The notes under the pieces are model-generated. The model had not been told where the DNA came from. It saw only the letters and a list, made by a program, of their open reading frames with translations, and searched no databases. A DNA stretch of 64,000 nt from Xylogone sp. PMI_703 (taxonomy: Eukaryota; Ascomycota; Leotiomycetes). This document shows, one piece after another, positions 33,753-43,300 of the stretch. How positions within the stretch are numbered: the first letter of the stretch is position 1; the number at the start of each line of letters is the position of its first letter. The stretch lies in assembly GCA_021399445.1 (NCBI GenBank), contig JAJTUQ010000001.1:8804001-8868000 (forward strand). Reading direction: 5' to 3'. The translations under genes and the position numbers were made by a program.

Positions 33753-34511
33753 CTAGAATGCAAGGACCTCGCCTTCCCAGCTTATCAGCTTTCCAGAATT
33801 ATCCACAGTCAGCTCTTCTATGACCTTGACTATTCCATCTGCACTTTCTGCCGGTGTGAGAAGTTTCATGTTGCTCTTTTCCGCGTGCTGCTTCATTTTG
33901 GGATACTTTTGCATGACCTCCTCCGCCATGTCGGTCATCACTGTACCAGGATGTACACTGGCAGTCACGAATCCCTCTTTGGCTAGCTCCGCCGCGTATA
34001 GCATTATCAGCATATGCACTGCGACTTTAGATACGGCATATGCACCAGAAGCCGGCAGGCCCACGGATGCCAGATGATGGGCAACTGGAAAAGTACCTGA
34101 CACAGCACCTAGGACAACAATCTTCCTGACGGCTCCAGCTCGCAGGAGGGGCAAACAAGATTGTATAATCCGATGCACTGCAATAGTGTTGGTCTCGAGG
34201 GTCTCCTTTAGCTGTTCAACAGAAGCATCAGACACAGTGTTGGCAATATTAATGCCCGCGTTGACGATAAGGACCCCCAAAGTACCGTTCGTAGTTTTAG
34301 AAATGGTGTCTATAGCGGCTGCAGTGCTAGTTGAGGAAGTTATATCAAGCTTGACAGGATGTATTTTGGCATGATCAGTAAGCTCTTGCGGTATGGATGT
34401 CGGATTGCGAGCGCATGCGAAGACATATGCTGTTGTTGGGAGAATGGATAGCTTGCGAGTGATCTCCAGTCCAATGCCACGAGAGGCGCCGGCTACAAGG
34501 TAAGAAGTCAT
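33753..34511 (-). CDS. Short-chain dehydrogenase/reductase
   Basis: A 252-residue classical SDR. The cofactor motif GASRGIG is at 8-14, NAG at 84-86, Ser138 in LGAVSGT, and the catalytic Tyr158 and Lys162 in YAVSK. A PGTVMTDMAEEV segment follows. Arg in CARNPTS after the second strand suggests NADP(H) preference. No signal peptide. Single exon. It is convergent with the NmrA-like gene and lies 0.8 kb from the Zn2Cys6 gene at 35307-36662 on the same strand. The substrate is not predictable. Confidence 0.92.
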   Translation of the reverse strand: MTSYLVAGASRGIGLEITRKLSILPTTAYVFACARNPTSIPQELTDHAKIHPVKLDITSSTSTAAAIDTISKTTNGTLGVLIVNAGINIANTVSDASVEQLKETLETNTIAVHRIIQSCLPLLRAGAVRKIVVLGAVSGTFPVAHHLASVGLPASGAYAVSKVAVHMLIMLYAAELAKEGFVTASVHPGTVMTDMAEEVMQKYPKMKQHAEKSNMKLLTPAESADGIVKVIEELTVDNSGKLISWEGEVLAF

Positions 34512-35306
34512 ACTGATTGAACAAGAAGCGGTTGAAACCTTCTGTAATCGTTTATAAATGTTAATTGTATTTCAAAACAGAGGAGTGTAGCTGAGTCAAT
34601 TCTCTCGATGCGTGAGACTTGTTTTGATATCCACACTTTTGAGGGTATGTCCCGTCTGTCATTTAATGAATTTGAAATCGGTTACTGTGAGTTATCCTTC
34701 AGGGTTTAGACAGATGCAGTAAAATGTATGCCTAGCGGTAGGGCTGTCTTACTTAGCAGCAGCTTAATCAGCATTTCTAGGTAATTTTCAAGTGTTTGTG
34801 CAACAGTGCAAGGAATGTGTACTACGAATGATCCATGGAACAGTCTCTTGATTACTTTAACATCTCGTGGTCATCGACACGTTTGCTTATTCCATCAGAT
34901 TTATCAGCATGACGAGAGAAGGTTGCATTGAGGCGCTTTTGGTATTGTTTACAATCTAGCCAAACGCCTTCCCTTGCCAAGAAACCCAATCTGTGGAGCA
35001 GTTCATAAATACATGTTATTGCAGCTCCGAATTTAAATATCGACCTAAAGCAGATATCAAGGCGCGAGAACATACCGTTTCAACTTCTAACGCTCTTGTG
35101 CAGAAAAATAAGACTAGGTTAGGGTCAATACCAAGTCAGAACAGACATTTCCTCACCAAAAGTAATAACTGGGGTCACCAATACCTATAGCCAAACTAAT
35201 CTGTGTATCTTCCAACGTTGGAATATACGCAAGCTCAGTCACCAGAGTTCTCCTAGAGGTAGAGAAGGTGTCATTTTTGATTGTAGTTGCCAATGAAGAA
35301 CTAATC
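34512..35306. other. Intergenic region
   Basis: SDR upstream region. The minus-strand ORF at 34852-35073 has no recognised family. Confidence 0.5.
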
Positions 35307-36662
35307 CTAATCATCCTCGAGGTGATCTGTATAGAGATAGTTGAAAGCTGTCTTAAAAGCTGTGGGATGTTTTGGGGTAAAATTCTTGTTTCCTGACAAA
35401 GACGAAGGTTCTTTGACGGTTTCTTGGTTTAGGGAATCAATTGACTGCCCAATCTTTTTAAGCGGCCATTGCAGTAGATCTCGCCATTCCTTCAGAGCCG
35501 TCATACCAATATCAACAGCGATAGACCTAATCAACTGGGAGCCAACTCCACGCAGCCACCAAGCATGATCAAGAGAATGTAGTATGACTCCATAGTACGC
35601 CAGTACCACCAATGCCGCAGGATGGCGTTGCTTTAACAAGGATACATACGAACTATCGACAAAAGCGGGCCAACCAATAGTCCCGATGAATTTATCGGGT
35701 TCTCTCATTCCCAGACAACAAAAGGCGTTCCACAGCTCCGGTATTACAGAGCTATATATGATTGACAGGTCTTGATGAGCAGATTCAGGTTCTCTTTGGA
35801 TCTGAATGCTGTGTGCTAAGCGGATACCAGCTGACAATGCCGTCAAAGTGTCTTGCATCTGTGAATTAACCGGCCTATTCTTTCGTTCCATCACCGCTTT
35901 GAGTGGAATCGCTAGTGGCTCCGAGCGGCAATTCTCTATCCACGCACTGGCAGCGTTTGCAACGGTTACGGCACCAAGAAGGAGATCAAATATATGAATA
36001 ACATTGTTGAGATACGTGTCGGTCTGGGGATATTGTGCTTGGCCTTGGTGACTAACGAAACCCAACTCGAGTCCAGCAAGGATCACAGAAAATGCAAAAA
36101 TAGAATGGCAGGTTTTATCATCAATCGAGTGAAGTATCGGGACATATGATGAAAGCGCAAGTTGTTGATGAGTAAAAGCCCTCTCTGTATAATGGATCCG
36201 TTTTGATTCAGACGTGTTGCCTGTGATAGCTTGCAAATGAAGAGCGGAGACTGCCAGAATTCCATGCAGGAGATAGGGGTAGCGTGCAACTTTCCCAGCA
36301 ATGTTGTTAGTCTGCTTCAATGCGAATAGCCCTGGCATTGAGGTAAACGTCTCAGAATTCGTGCTTGCATAATGATGAATTAATTCAAGGTCGTTCACCT
36401 CTACTTTAGGTAGCTGAAGAGAGACGGCAGCTTGAATCAATGGATCCATAACTGTCCATGGGGTGAGGCCGGATTGCGCAACTAAAAGTGAAGTTGACAT
36501 CGGCGAGCCATCCACGTCACCCAACGCTTGGCTGTAGGAGCATTGGCTTCTGAAAATCTGACACCTGCGGCATATTGGCCTCTGCTGATCGCACTTTTTG
36601 CGTCTCTGCCTACAATTGGTGCAACCGTGTCGGGTTTTGTGGTGAAAGGCCCTAGAAGGCAT
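35307..36662 (-). CDS. Zn2Cys6 transcription factor
   Basis: A 451-residue regulator if started at MPSRAFHHKTR (36662); the frame runs 45 codons further up, but this ATG places the zinc cluster at the usual N-terminal position. The binuclear cluster reads HGCTNCRQRRKKCDQQRP then ICRRCQIFRSQCSY. The middle region (VNDLELIHHYASTNSETF, YPYLLHGILAVSALHLQ) is typical of the UPC2-like branch. A late HPAALVVLAYYGVILH segment is also typical of that branch. Single exon. It could control nearby genes, but no cognate CGG-pair site was singled out. Confidence 0.88.
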   Translation of the reverse strand: MPSRAFHHKTRHGCTNCRQRRKKCDQQRPICRRCQIFRSQCSYSQALGDVDGSPMSTSLLVAQSGLTPWTVMDPLIQAAVSLQLPKVEVNDLELIHHYASTNSETFTSMPGLFALKQTNNIAGKVARYPYLLHGILAVSALHLQAITGNTSESKRIHYTERAFTHQQLALSSYVPILHSIDDKTCHSIFAFSVILAGLELGFVSHQGQAQYPQTDTYLNNVIHIFDLLLGAVTVANAASAWIENCRSEPLAIPLKAVMERKNRPVNSQMQDTLTALSAGIRLAHSIQIQREPESAHQDLSIIYSSVIPELWNAFCCLGMREPDKFIGTIGWPAFVDSSYVSLLKQRHPAALVVLAYYGVILHSLDHAWWLRGVGSQLIRSIAVDIGMTALKEWRDLLQWPLKKIGQSIDSLNQETVKEPSSLSGNKNFTPKHPTAFKTAFNYLYTDHLEDD

Positions 36663-37641
36663 CGTCCGGATTAGTTTCTGAGTATATGCGACTCTTACTT
36701 TAAGACCAGGTGAACAAGGTGCAAGAAATGAGGAGCCACAAGATCGGAAAGTGGTCCTGACCCAGAGAAGCACGTGCTTCCAGGCCCGTGGTGGCAAAGC
36801 ATTATTACTCTATGGTAGAACTTACGTACAGTACCACGCAGTTTGCTTCTGTCATTATTCCCGCGTTTTCTTTGAGTGTAGTTGTATTAACGTGATTCCT
36901 TACTAGGAAAGGTGTACGCCGGGAATTTTGCCGTATCCTGGTTAAGGTTAGCTCGGTCTCACAGACACATCTCCCACCTATCATCTTCAGAGCTCGGTCC
37001 TCGTTCAGTGGCAGATAGAGGCGCGTTGGAAAGCGGGCGAGTCATAGCTAAGTTGGCCTGTCCAACTGCAAGACTGAAAACTCACCACAGCCCAGCAAAC
37101 TCACCACAGTCTAGAGCTACCTCAGAGGTCAGGGAGCGTCATACACAAACATGGATGTGAAGGCGATACCTTTGCAAGAAGCACTTCCCTCGTTACAGGC
37201 CCATGGGTATCTTCCTCAGCCATTCTTCAACCAGGCTTGTTTGGAGGTAGCCACAAGATTACACACAGACAGCTAACCTCATTCCACGACGCAACTCAAA
37301 ATATTGACACACTAGAGACGCGGCCATATCTCGACCAAATTATTATTTGTTACTACTGGATTAAGAGCTAGTCGCTATTTCATGGTGATGGGGAGTCGTA
37401 GGCCTTTTTGCCGCCGCACAGCGTTTGTAAAAGCAACTGATATGGGCTTTATTCAATCGATTGTGCTGTTACAGTAAGCTCAGACGAGCAGTAAAGTCTA
37501 AACTGTAAGTGAATCAAGAAATCATATCCGTACTATTTATTTCTATAGATAGACTTTCTGCATGGTAAAGTGTTGGTAAGCTTTGTATGATCCTTTGGCC
37601 AACAGCTAGTCAATGACAGCGCGGAATTCTCAGCTAGACAA
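36663..37641. other. Intergenic region
   Basis: Regulator upstream region. AAGGTGTACGC at 36909-36919 matches the arm of the inverted-repeat element at 39877-39980. A short plus frame at 37151 (MDVKAIPLQEALPSL) is too short to support. Confidence 0.45.
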
Positions 37642-39411
37642 TCATTTAAGAGATTCAGTGCGCGATGTATCATTTATCTCGAGTCTCAAGTCTTCGTCTT
37701 TTACGCCAACAGTTGCTTCAGCGCCTATCTCCGCTGTATCACCATACTCTGCGCTTCCATTGACAAGACCATACCAGATTTTGCGAGTTCCAAGCCTGCG
37801 GAGTAGTTGAGATATTGTCGCATTAGAAGGTGCGGCAGCAAATAAAGGAGCATTAAATGCTTTGGCAAGTTCAAGAGGTGACATGGTCACATTCCTGCCA
37901 AGGTTCCACCAGCCAAGCAACATCGGGAATATAGTCGTCATGCCTATGCAAGTGATCAATAACGATAGACCAAGATAACGATAGTCAGACTGATAGATCA
38001 CAACCGCATGCGTTGCATTACTTGGTATAATTTGGATCATGTTTGAATCCCCGTATGCAACTCTTAGTGATGTACGAAACATGACCTCGCGCGCCGCATT
38101 GAGGAGATCTTCTGTAGGATCTGTCCATGTAGCCTGGCACCCCTCAACATCAACGTCGACGTTCTCTGAATATTGAATGGCAGGGGTACCATTAGTTGCA
38201 ATCTGATAACCAATCGCTCCGCCAAAGTTCATCCAGGCTGAACTTGAAAATGCGTTGTTCAGCATCAAATAGATGCCACTCATCGTACTTGGCATGCCCT
38301 GGTAACCCGAATATCCGACAGTAACATTGTTGATATAAATATCGTCATGATAGGTCGAGCCTGGGGCGAGGGTAATGGAAGCATTGTTCATGAGCACAGG
38401 ATATTCCATTGTGGCGGGATAGAAGGCACATCTACGATGAAGTAATGTCCCATTACATGGTGACATTGGCTTGAACGTAGCATATTGGCCCAGATACGGT
38501 TGTAGATAATCCGTACCGTTATCGTAACTGACCTCTGCCCCCCTCTCCGAATACTCGTAGTTGACGCTGAACACCTGGGCACCCAACATGCTAGTTTCGT
38601 TAACTGTGCCATTCGGATAAAGTTTCTGGCGTAAGTCATATTCCAGTGTGATATTTGTGCAATTGAACCGAAAACCTGCGCCACGAACCTTCGCCGGGCA
38701 GTTACCATTGCACCCACTGTTGGAAATGCTTGGTATTACGCGATTGGTATAGTCCATCACCACTTGTGTGAAATTCGTCGTCGGAATGGATGGATATAGA
38801 CCTCTAGTTGATACCCAACCAGTGTAACCATCAGGTATAGTTCTTGCCATCGGTATGGTTAAATTGACTGGTGTAGGTGTGGTCATCGTGCTTACTTTCG
38901 ATGCTCGCTGCAGTAACGGTGAACTAAAAGGCAGAATGGTGCAGGCCACAGTGGCAAAGCGTAGCAAGCTCAGATGGCGACTCGGGCGTATAGCTTCAAG
39001 GACGCTCTCTCCCAAGCTCCATAACTTGTGCAAATCCGCAAGTGTGGTTTCTTGGCTAATGCTTTTGTTCCACCACTGGATTGCGGTACCCCTAGAAAAC
39101 GCAAAGCGAAGACACACATTCACACAAGCAGTGCAAATGGCAAGGTAGACAGACGGCTGCACGCGCCAGTTGTCGACTTCATCCCCATTTGACAGCTCCA
39201 GTACTACAATCATAACAGCAATACAAATCAATGCACCGATGAAGGCGGCAAATGCAGGCCATGGAATGTGATACCGCAAGCCAGGTGTCCATCCCACAGC
39301 GAGCAATCTGGCTGAATGAGCGTCTCCTATCGCCGGAGAACTAGCAAGCTCCTCCTGCTCTTCCTGCTCTTCGGGACTTTGTGAAAGGCATGGCTCTGTG
39401 TTTGAAGTCAT
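37642..39411 (-). CDS. Fungal multi-span membrane protein of unknown function
   Basis: A 589-residue single-exon protein. The N-terminus is cytosol-like and Glu-rich. Hydrophobic segments follow at about 48-72 (FAAFIGALICIAVMIVVLEL), 87-105 (SVYLAICTACVNVCLRFAF) and 150-170. The conserved AIQWWNKSISQETTLADLHK lies between. A large domain (about 170-490) has many N-glycosylation sequons and cysteine pairs and is probably outside the cell. A last membrane segment (LGLSLLITCIGMTTIFPML, about 500-520) precedes a cytosolic tail with AKAFNAPLF. This architecture defines a family expanded in filamentous ascomycetes whose function is unknown to me. Confidence 0.75.
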   Translation of the reverse strand: MTSNTEPCLSQSPEEQEEQEELASSPAIGDAHSARLLAVGWTPGLRYHIPWPAFAAFIGALICIAVMIVVLELSNGDEVDNWRVQPSVYLAICTACVNVCLRFAFSRGTAIQWWNKSISQETTLADLHKLWSLGESVLEAIRPSRHLSLLRFATVACTILPFSSPLLQRASKVSTMTTPTPVNLTIPMARTIPDGYTGWVSTRGLYPSIPTTNFTQVVMDYTNRVIPSISNSGCNGNCPAKVRGAGFRFNCTNITLEYDLRQKLYPNGTVNETSMLGAQVFSVNYEYSERGAEVSYDNGTDYLQPYLGQYATFKPMSPCNGTLLHRRCAFYPATMEYPVLMNNASITLAPGSTYHDDIYINNVTVGYSGYQGMPSTMSGIYLMLNNAFSSSAWMNFGGAIGYQIATNGTPAIQYSENVDVDVEGCQATWTDPTEDLLNAAREVMFRTSLRVAYGDSNMIQIIPSNATHAVVIYQSDYRYLGLSLLITCIGMTTIFPMLLGWWNLGRNVTMSPLELAKAFNAPLFAAAPSNATISQLLRRLGTRKIWYGLVNGSAEYGDTAEIGAEATVGVKDEDLRLEINDTSRTESLK

Positions 39412-40130
39412 TGTGGTATTTAGACAGAGAGAGTCAGGACCTCGTTCAAGTTAATGGAGTCGTCAAGGGAAATGTAATCACCAAAAAAGTTGTGGGAGAT
39501 TCAAATGCTGGCCTCGAAGACAACAGTGCTGCATAAATACCTTCATGATGCCGGCACATATTACAACAAAGGAAGTTACGGCTGCAATATCTTCTCTTTA
39601 CGTGAGCTCAGGAGCTGGCATGGCCCTATCCTTCGGATTGCAAAGTTGGTGTGGAAATGCCCTAGGATAAGGCTCGGCCATTGCAACAGTGCAGGGTCTC
39701 AAAACGAAGCAGATGGCAGGCGAAAGGGAAGGTGCAGCCAAACGGCTTCGAGTCGTTTTGGCAAGTGGCGTGGCTCCCCTACCAGTTCACAGTGCATCAG
39801 TGCCTCCGCATGGCTGAACGTTGGTTAGCGCTCCTTACCTATCCCCTGGTATCCTGCGGATCGATTCAGATGCGGTAAGGTGTACGCTGCCAATGGTTGT
39901 CTGCGGCATTTATTACACCGGGTACCGCAGAAGTGTGGGTAGTTTTGGCGCTACGATGGCCATTGTATAGCGTACACCTTGCTGTTTTCGGATATCTGCA
40001 AGTCTGATCCTCAAGTACTAGGGCTGCAAGACTCTGAGCGCTAATTGACATCTTTGCTGAAACAGTTTCACAATCTTTTATAGCCAAATTACTCTGGGTT
40101 AATGGCACGAGTGCTTATATTGGAACGCAC
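39412..40130. other. Region downstream of the truncated cupin gene
   Basis: Should hold the missing C-terminal half of the gentisate-dioxygenase-like gene but does not in recognisable form. It contains the inverted-repeat element at 39877-39980. A minus-strand frame (SAQSLAALVLEDQTCRYPK) could be a very diverged remnant. Confidence 0.4.
39877..39980. repeat. Small inverted-repeat (MITE-like) element
   Basis: Arms AAGGTGTACGCT (39877-39888, then CCAATGG) and its complement (39969-39980, preceded by CCATTG) frame about 104 bp. An inner GCGGTAC/GTACCGC-type symmetry is also visible. An 11-bp match to the arm is present at 36909. No clear target duplication was found. Confidence 0.45.
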
Positions 40131-40523
40131 CTTCGATAATAAAACGCATCGCGAATGCTGTATGGCGATGCGCTGCGGCTGTTTCATTTGGCATCACCAG
40201 TTGTAGTCCTGCGTAGATGGTATTTGCTGTATAGGGTGCATCTAGAAAAGATTTAGATATCTGGTCACGCGACCGATACAGTCCATATCCGTCTCACCTC
40301 GAGTAGGATTTACGAGCATGAGTACTCTTCGCTCTGCCAGGTTTTCCGATATCTTGTTTCCAGCCGTAATGAGGTAAGGGCGAACATCATCATATCTCCA
40401 GATATTAGGAACTGCAACCGGATTTGGTAATGGTGGATTGAGTTTCGCCATTTGCTCCCACAGCGGCTTGACATGCAAAGCCCCAACGTCAAATGGCGGA
40501 CTCCTCGTGGTCTCTAGATTCAT
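40131..40523 (-). pseudogene. Gentisate-1,2-dioxygenase-like cupin, 3' truncated
   Basis: The N-terminal part of a bicupin aromatic-ring dioxygenase. Exon 1 (40298-40523) reads MNLETTRSPPFDVGALHVKP, then WRYDDVRPYLITAG and AERRVLMLVNPTR. A 56-bp intron (40242-40297, GTGAGA to CTAG) leads to exon 2 (40131-40241), [20 protein letters not shown] then [14 protein letters not shown], the first cupin metal motif. The frame then meets an apparent donor (GTGCGT), but no following exon (normally a conserved RRGD segment, then WxxHDHG) was found, so the second half is missing. Gentisate dioxygenases cleave the ring of gentisate to maleylpyruvate; this copy cannot. Confidence 0.78.
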
Positions 40524-41037
40524 ATTGATGGACTCGGCACTCCGGACTCCTGGAGAAGTGAAAGATAATACGAGCAAGAGTATCAAAACTGACAGTACTG
40601 TAAAAGTCAGCGAATTTCTTATCGGATGGCTTGCCTTATGCCACAAGAAAGCTACGTACTCTTCACCGTAATACCACTGAGTTTAAAACGTTGTGGGAGC
40701 GAAGCATTCCAATGGTAGATTTCGCGAGTATTTCGACTCCTGAAACCCCGGGGAAGCTTTCGTTTACTCGTTTTCTTACATTCTTCAACCATAAGGATTT
40801 GGGAGTTTGGTAATTTTCAAAGTGGCTAATCTCATGAAGTCATGGGTGATATCCCTGACGAAGCAGCATTGCCAGCTCGCTTCCGCATCAGCCGCGCCAA
40901 GCGCTCTGTGGTGATCGAAGAGGTTTTAATCTCTCTGACCTGCACCTTCTGATTATAGTGATATCAAATCAGCCCTATCTCTCCGATAATTTTCTGTATA
41001 ACTCAAAATTGGCAGAAGAATCAAATAAACTGTCGAA
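40524..41037. other. Divergent intergenic region
   Basis: A 514-bp spacer between the truncated dioxygenase (minus) and the SnoaL-like gene (plus). The dioxygenase frame continues openly upstream to 40646 with a hydrophobic stretch, which I regard as non-coding. Confidence 0.5.
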
Positions 41038-41493
41038 ATGGCTGCTGGAAACTCCCCTATTGAAGTACTCCGTCGCTTCTATGAGGCCGAGCGCCGTTAC
41101 ATGAGTGCAGGAGGGAAAGCCGGCGGAGCCAGCTTCGATGAATTTGCAACCACACTCGATCCTGACGTTGTTTTACATCAATCACCCGATTTGCCGTGGG
41201 GCGGGGAATATGTTGGTGTGGAGCGATACGCAGACTGGGCTGCGGCGATGAGCGAATGTTTTGAAATGGTAGATGTGAAGGACCCGGTCTTCACGGAAAC
41301 TGGAGACCAGGTGGTGGTATTGTGTACCCTGAGGACTAAATCTCGGAAAACGAAAGAGGTCTTTGAGCGTCCTATGGTCCAGGTGGTTACGGTGAAAGAT
41401 GGCAAGATTACAGACTTTAGGCCGTTTTATTGGCACGTCCCAGACTATGTCGCAGCTCAGAACGGACTCAAAACCAGTGATACACAACAATAA
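41038..41493 (+). CDS. SnoaL-like (NTF2 fold) protein
   Basis: A 151-residue single-exon protein with the small cone-shaped NTF2-like fold pattern: IEVLRRFYEAERRYMSAGG, then EFATTLDPDVVLHQSPDLPW, GVERYADWAAAMSECFE, VVVLCTLRTKSRKT, and VQVVTVKDGKITDFRPFYWH. SnoaL-type proteins include polyketide cyclases, hydratases and many of unknown role. No signal peptide. It lies divergently from the dioxygenase relic, which would suit an aromatic pathway, but this link is inference. Confidence 0.85.
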   Translation: MAAGNSPIEVLRRFYEAERRYMSAGGKAGGASFDEFATTLDPDVVLHQSPDLPWGGEYVGVERYADWAAAMSECFEMVDVKDPVFTETGDQVVVLCTLRTKSRKTKEVFERPMVQVVTVKDGKITDFRPFYWHVPDYVAAQNGLKTSDTQQ

Positions 41494-42358
41494 TTGAGCA
41501 TTTCTACTAAAAGCCATTCTTAATACCCATTCAACTGATAACTTTATTCTGGTAACAGCAATGAAACAGATTTTGGTGTTACTTTATCCTTTGTATAGCC
41601 TAATGTGTGTGTATATATATTAATCTCCGTCTGGTATGCCTGTCTAATGCCAATCCTGGAAGTATGGATCGCCTTTCTTTTTTTCGGGTTGCCTACCCGG
41701 ACCTTGCAAGGAACCGGTAGGTTACGATAGACTTTCTAAGGAAGCCTGCTGAGAGTCTATTAGCTTGGTCTTAAATCATCTTTAGTAATATTTCGGTGAA
41801 ATATGTTGTGCAGCATCAAGCTGCAGAACGCCATAATTGTGCTTTATGCCGATGACAGCCCGCTGATTCTGGCAGGGTGGGAAAAGGAATCATGAACCAG
41901 AGTACCTCGGGATACAACCAGCCAACCCTGCACAGCCACAAGGCTCCGGAAATGGGTCGTCACTAAAATACTATACTTAACTAAATATTTTCTTAACTAC
42001 CACTCCTCGTTCGGGTTTCTTATCTCCTACTAGTTGTTGCAGAGGTTCGGTTGTGTCAGACCTCAATGAAACTTATGCTCTTGGTCATACATATACTCCT
42101 AAAAACGATCTTTCCGTTGTACAGCGCGTGAATATATGGGAGAATCTCTAGTAGATGGTGAGTCAATTCTACTTCAGTGCACCCCTTCTACCATACCTTT
42201 ACCTTTCACAGGATCTAACAGGAACCTGTACGGTATATTCTTCTACACCTTTAAGCTTAACTCTATTTACATGGCAAGGAGAAGTATCAGAATGACATAG
42301 AAAGCGGTATAAGCGGTCAGGCACAAGAGAATTCTTTTGCGGATCTAACAAGAGTAAA
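41494..42358. other. Intergenic region between convergent genes
   Basis: No coding remnant recognised in this spacer. Confidence 0.5.
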
Positions 42359-43300
42359 CTATTCAAATATTTCAACAAGCGTATCATCTAAACCCAGCTC
42401 GAAGGGACTTCTTGTTTGATTTTCTGACAAGGCGTAAAATTTGCCTTCGAGGATCTGATTTTCAGGCTGTGCAATTATGGCTTCAGCGTTGGATAGGTCT
42501 TGTGCTAGAACAGCTGCACTAGGATTATTTGCATTTAGCCCAACTTTAGTGATATTGATACCCGAAGCTGGAAATAGAGCTATACGATATGCCAGGGCGT
42601 TGACAGCCCTCGTCAAATCTTGAGCGTTATCGTAATAATGGTTAGCCCAGCCTATAGCAGCTGCAGTAGGCCCGTCGATATTATTTCCAGTAAGGATGTA
42701 TTCGAAAGCTCTGCCTCTGTTTAAAAGTCTGTTCATAAATTGAACTCCTCCAGCACCTTGGGTGATGCCAAACGCAATCTCCGTGGCTCCGACGCGAGTC
42801 TTTGGCCCAACAAACCGCATATCCATCTGTACCAGAAGTTCATTTGCAGCATCGAAACCCTGTCCGTTGACTTCGCCGATAAATATAGTTGAGGTGATGT
42901 TCCATAGCAATCTGGTACAAGCAAGATACATGTCGAAGGTAGCGTTTTTTTCTGCTGTTTTGGGCTCCATGAAAATCGTTTTATCCAGGTGTGCAATAAA
43001 AAAGTCGGGATCCGCACTATCAAAGATGACGACTTTTGGAGGAGCACCAGCGGAATTCCCAGGGACTAATGATGTGAGGAAGTTGTACATATCTGTTGCG
43101 AGCTTATAGTCAAAGAGGTTGATCGGAGGATTTGAGATTGTTGCCCTTGTGACGCTGCCATTCGTTCGTAAGGAGATGGTGCCATATCCTGGGGATTTTC
43201 CTTTACTGGCCTCCGTAACAGAACTAGAATACACTTTCAATGGAGACATAAAGAGTGCGAGGAAGGATATTAAGCCTAGTTTAGACTTTGCAATCCGCAT
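42359..43300 (-). CDS. Secreted crotonase-fold (enoyl-CoA hydratase-like) protein
   Basis: A 313-residue single-exon crotonase-superfamily protein: TRATISNPPINLFDYKLATD, VVIFDSADPDFFIAHLD, FIGEVNGQGFDAANELLVQ (oxyanion-hole region), RVGATEIAFGITQGAGG, and FEYILTGNNIDGPTAAAIGW. The unusual point is the N-terminus, MRIAKSKLGLISFLALFMSP, which looks like a signal peptide with ordinary cleavage context (KVYSS). Six or so N-glycosylation sequons (NGS, NAT, NIT, NQT) agree with secretion. CoA substrates are intracellular, so an extracellular member probably has another activity. The glutamates used by true hydratases could not be placed with certainty. Confidence 0.82.
   Translation of the reverse strand: MRIAKSKLGLISFLALFMSPLKVYSSSVTEASKGKSPGYGTISLRTNGSVTRATISNPPINLFDYKLATDMYNFLTSLVPGNSAGAPPKVVIFDSADPDFFIAHLDKTIFMEPKTAEKNATFDMYLACTRLLWNITSTIFIGEVNGQGFDAANELLVQMDMRFVGPKTRVGATEIAFGITQGAGGVQFMNRLLNRGRAFEYILTGNNIDGPTAAAIGWANHYYDNAQDLTRAVNALAYRIALFPASGINITKVGLNANNPSAAVLAQDLSNAEAIIAQPENQILEGKFYALSENQTRSPFELGLDDTLVEIFE

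Noticed and set aside
32261..43300. A complete secondary-metabolite cluster
   Set aside because: Tailoring-type genes and regulators are present, but no polyketide synthase, NRPS, terpene cyclase or prenyltransferase was found, and spacing and strands are irregular.
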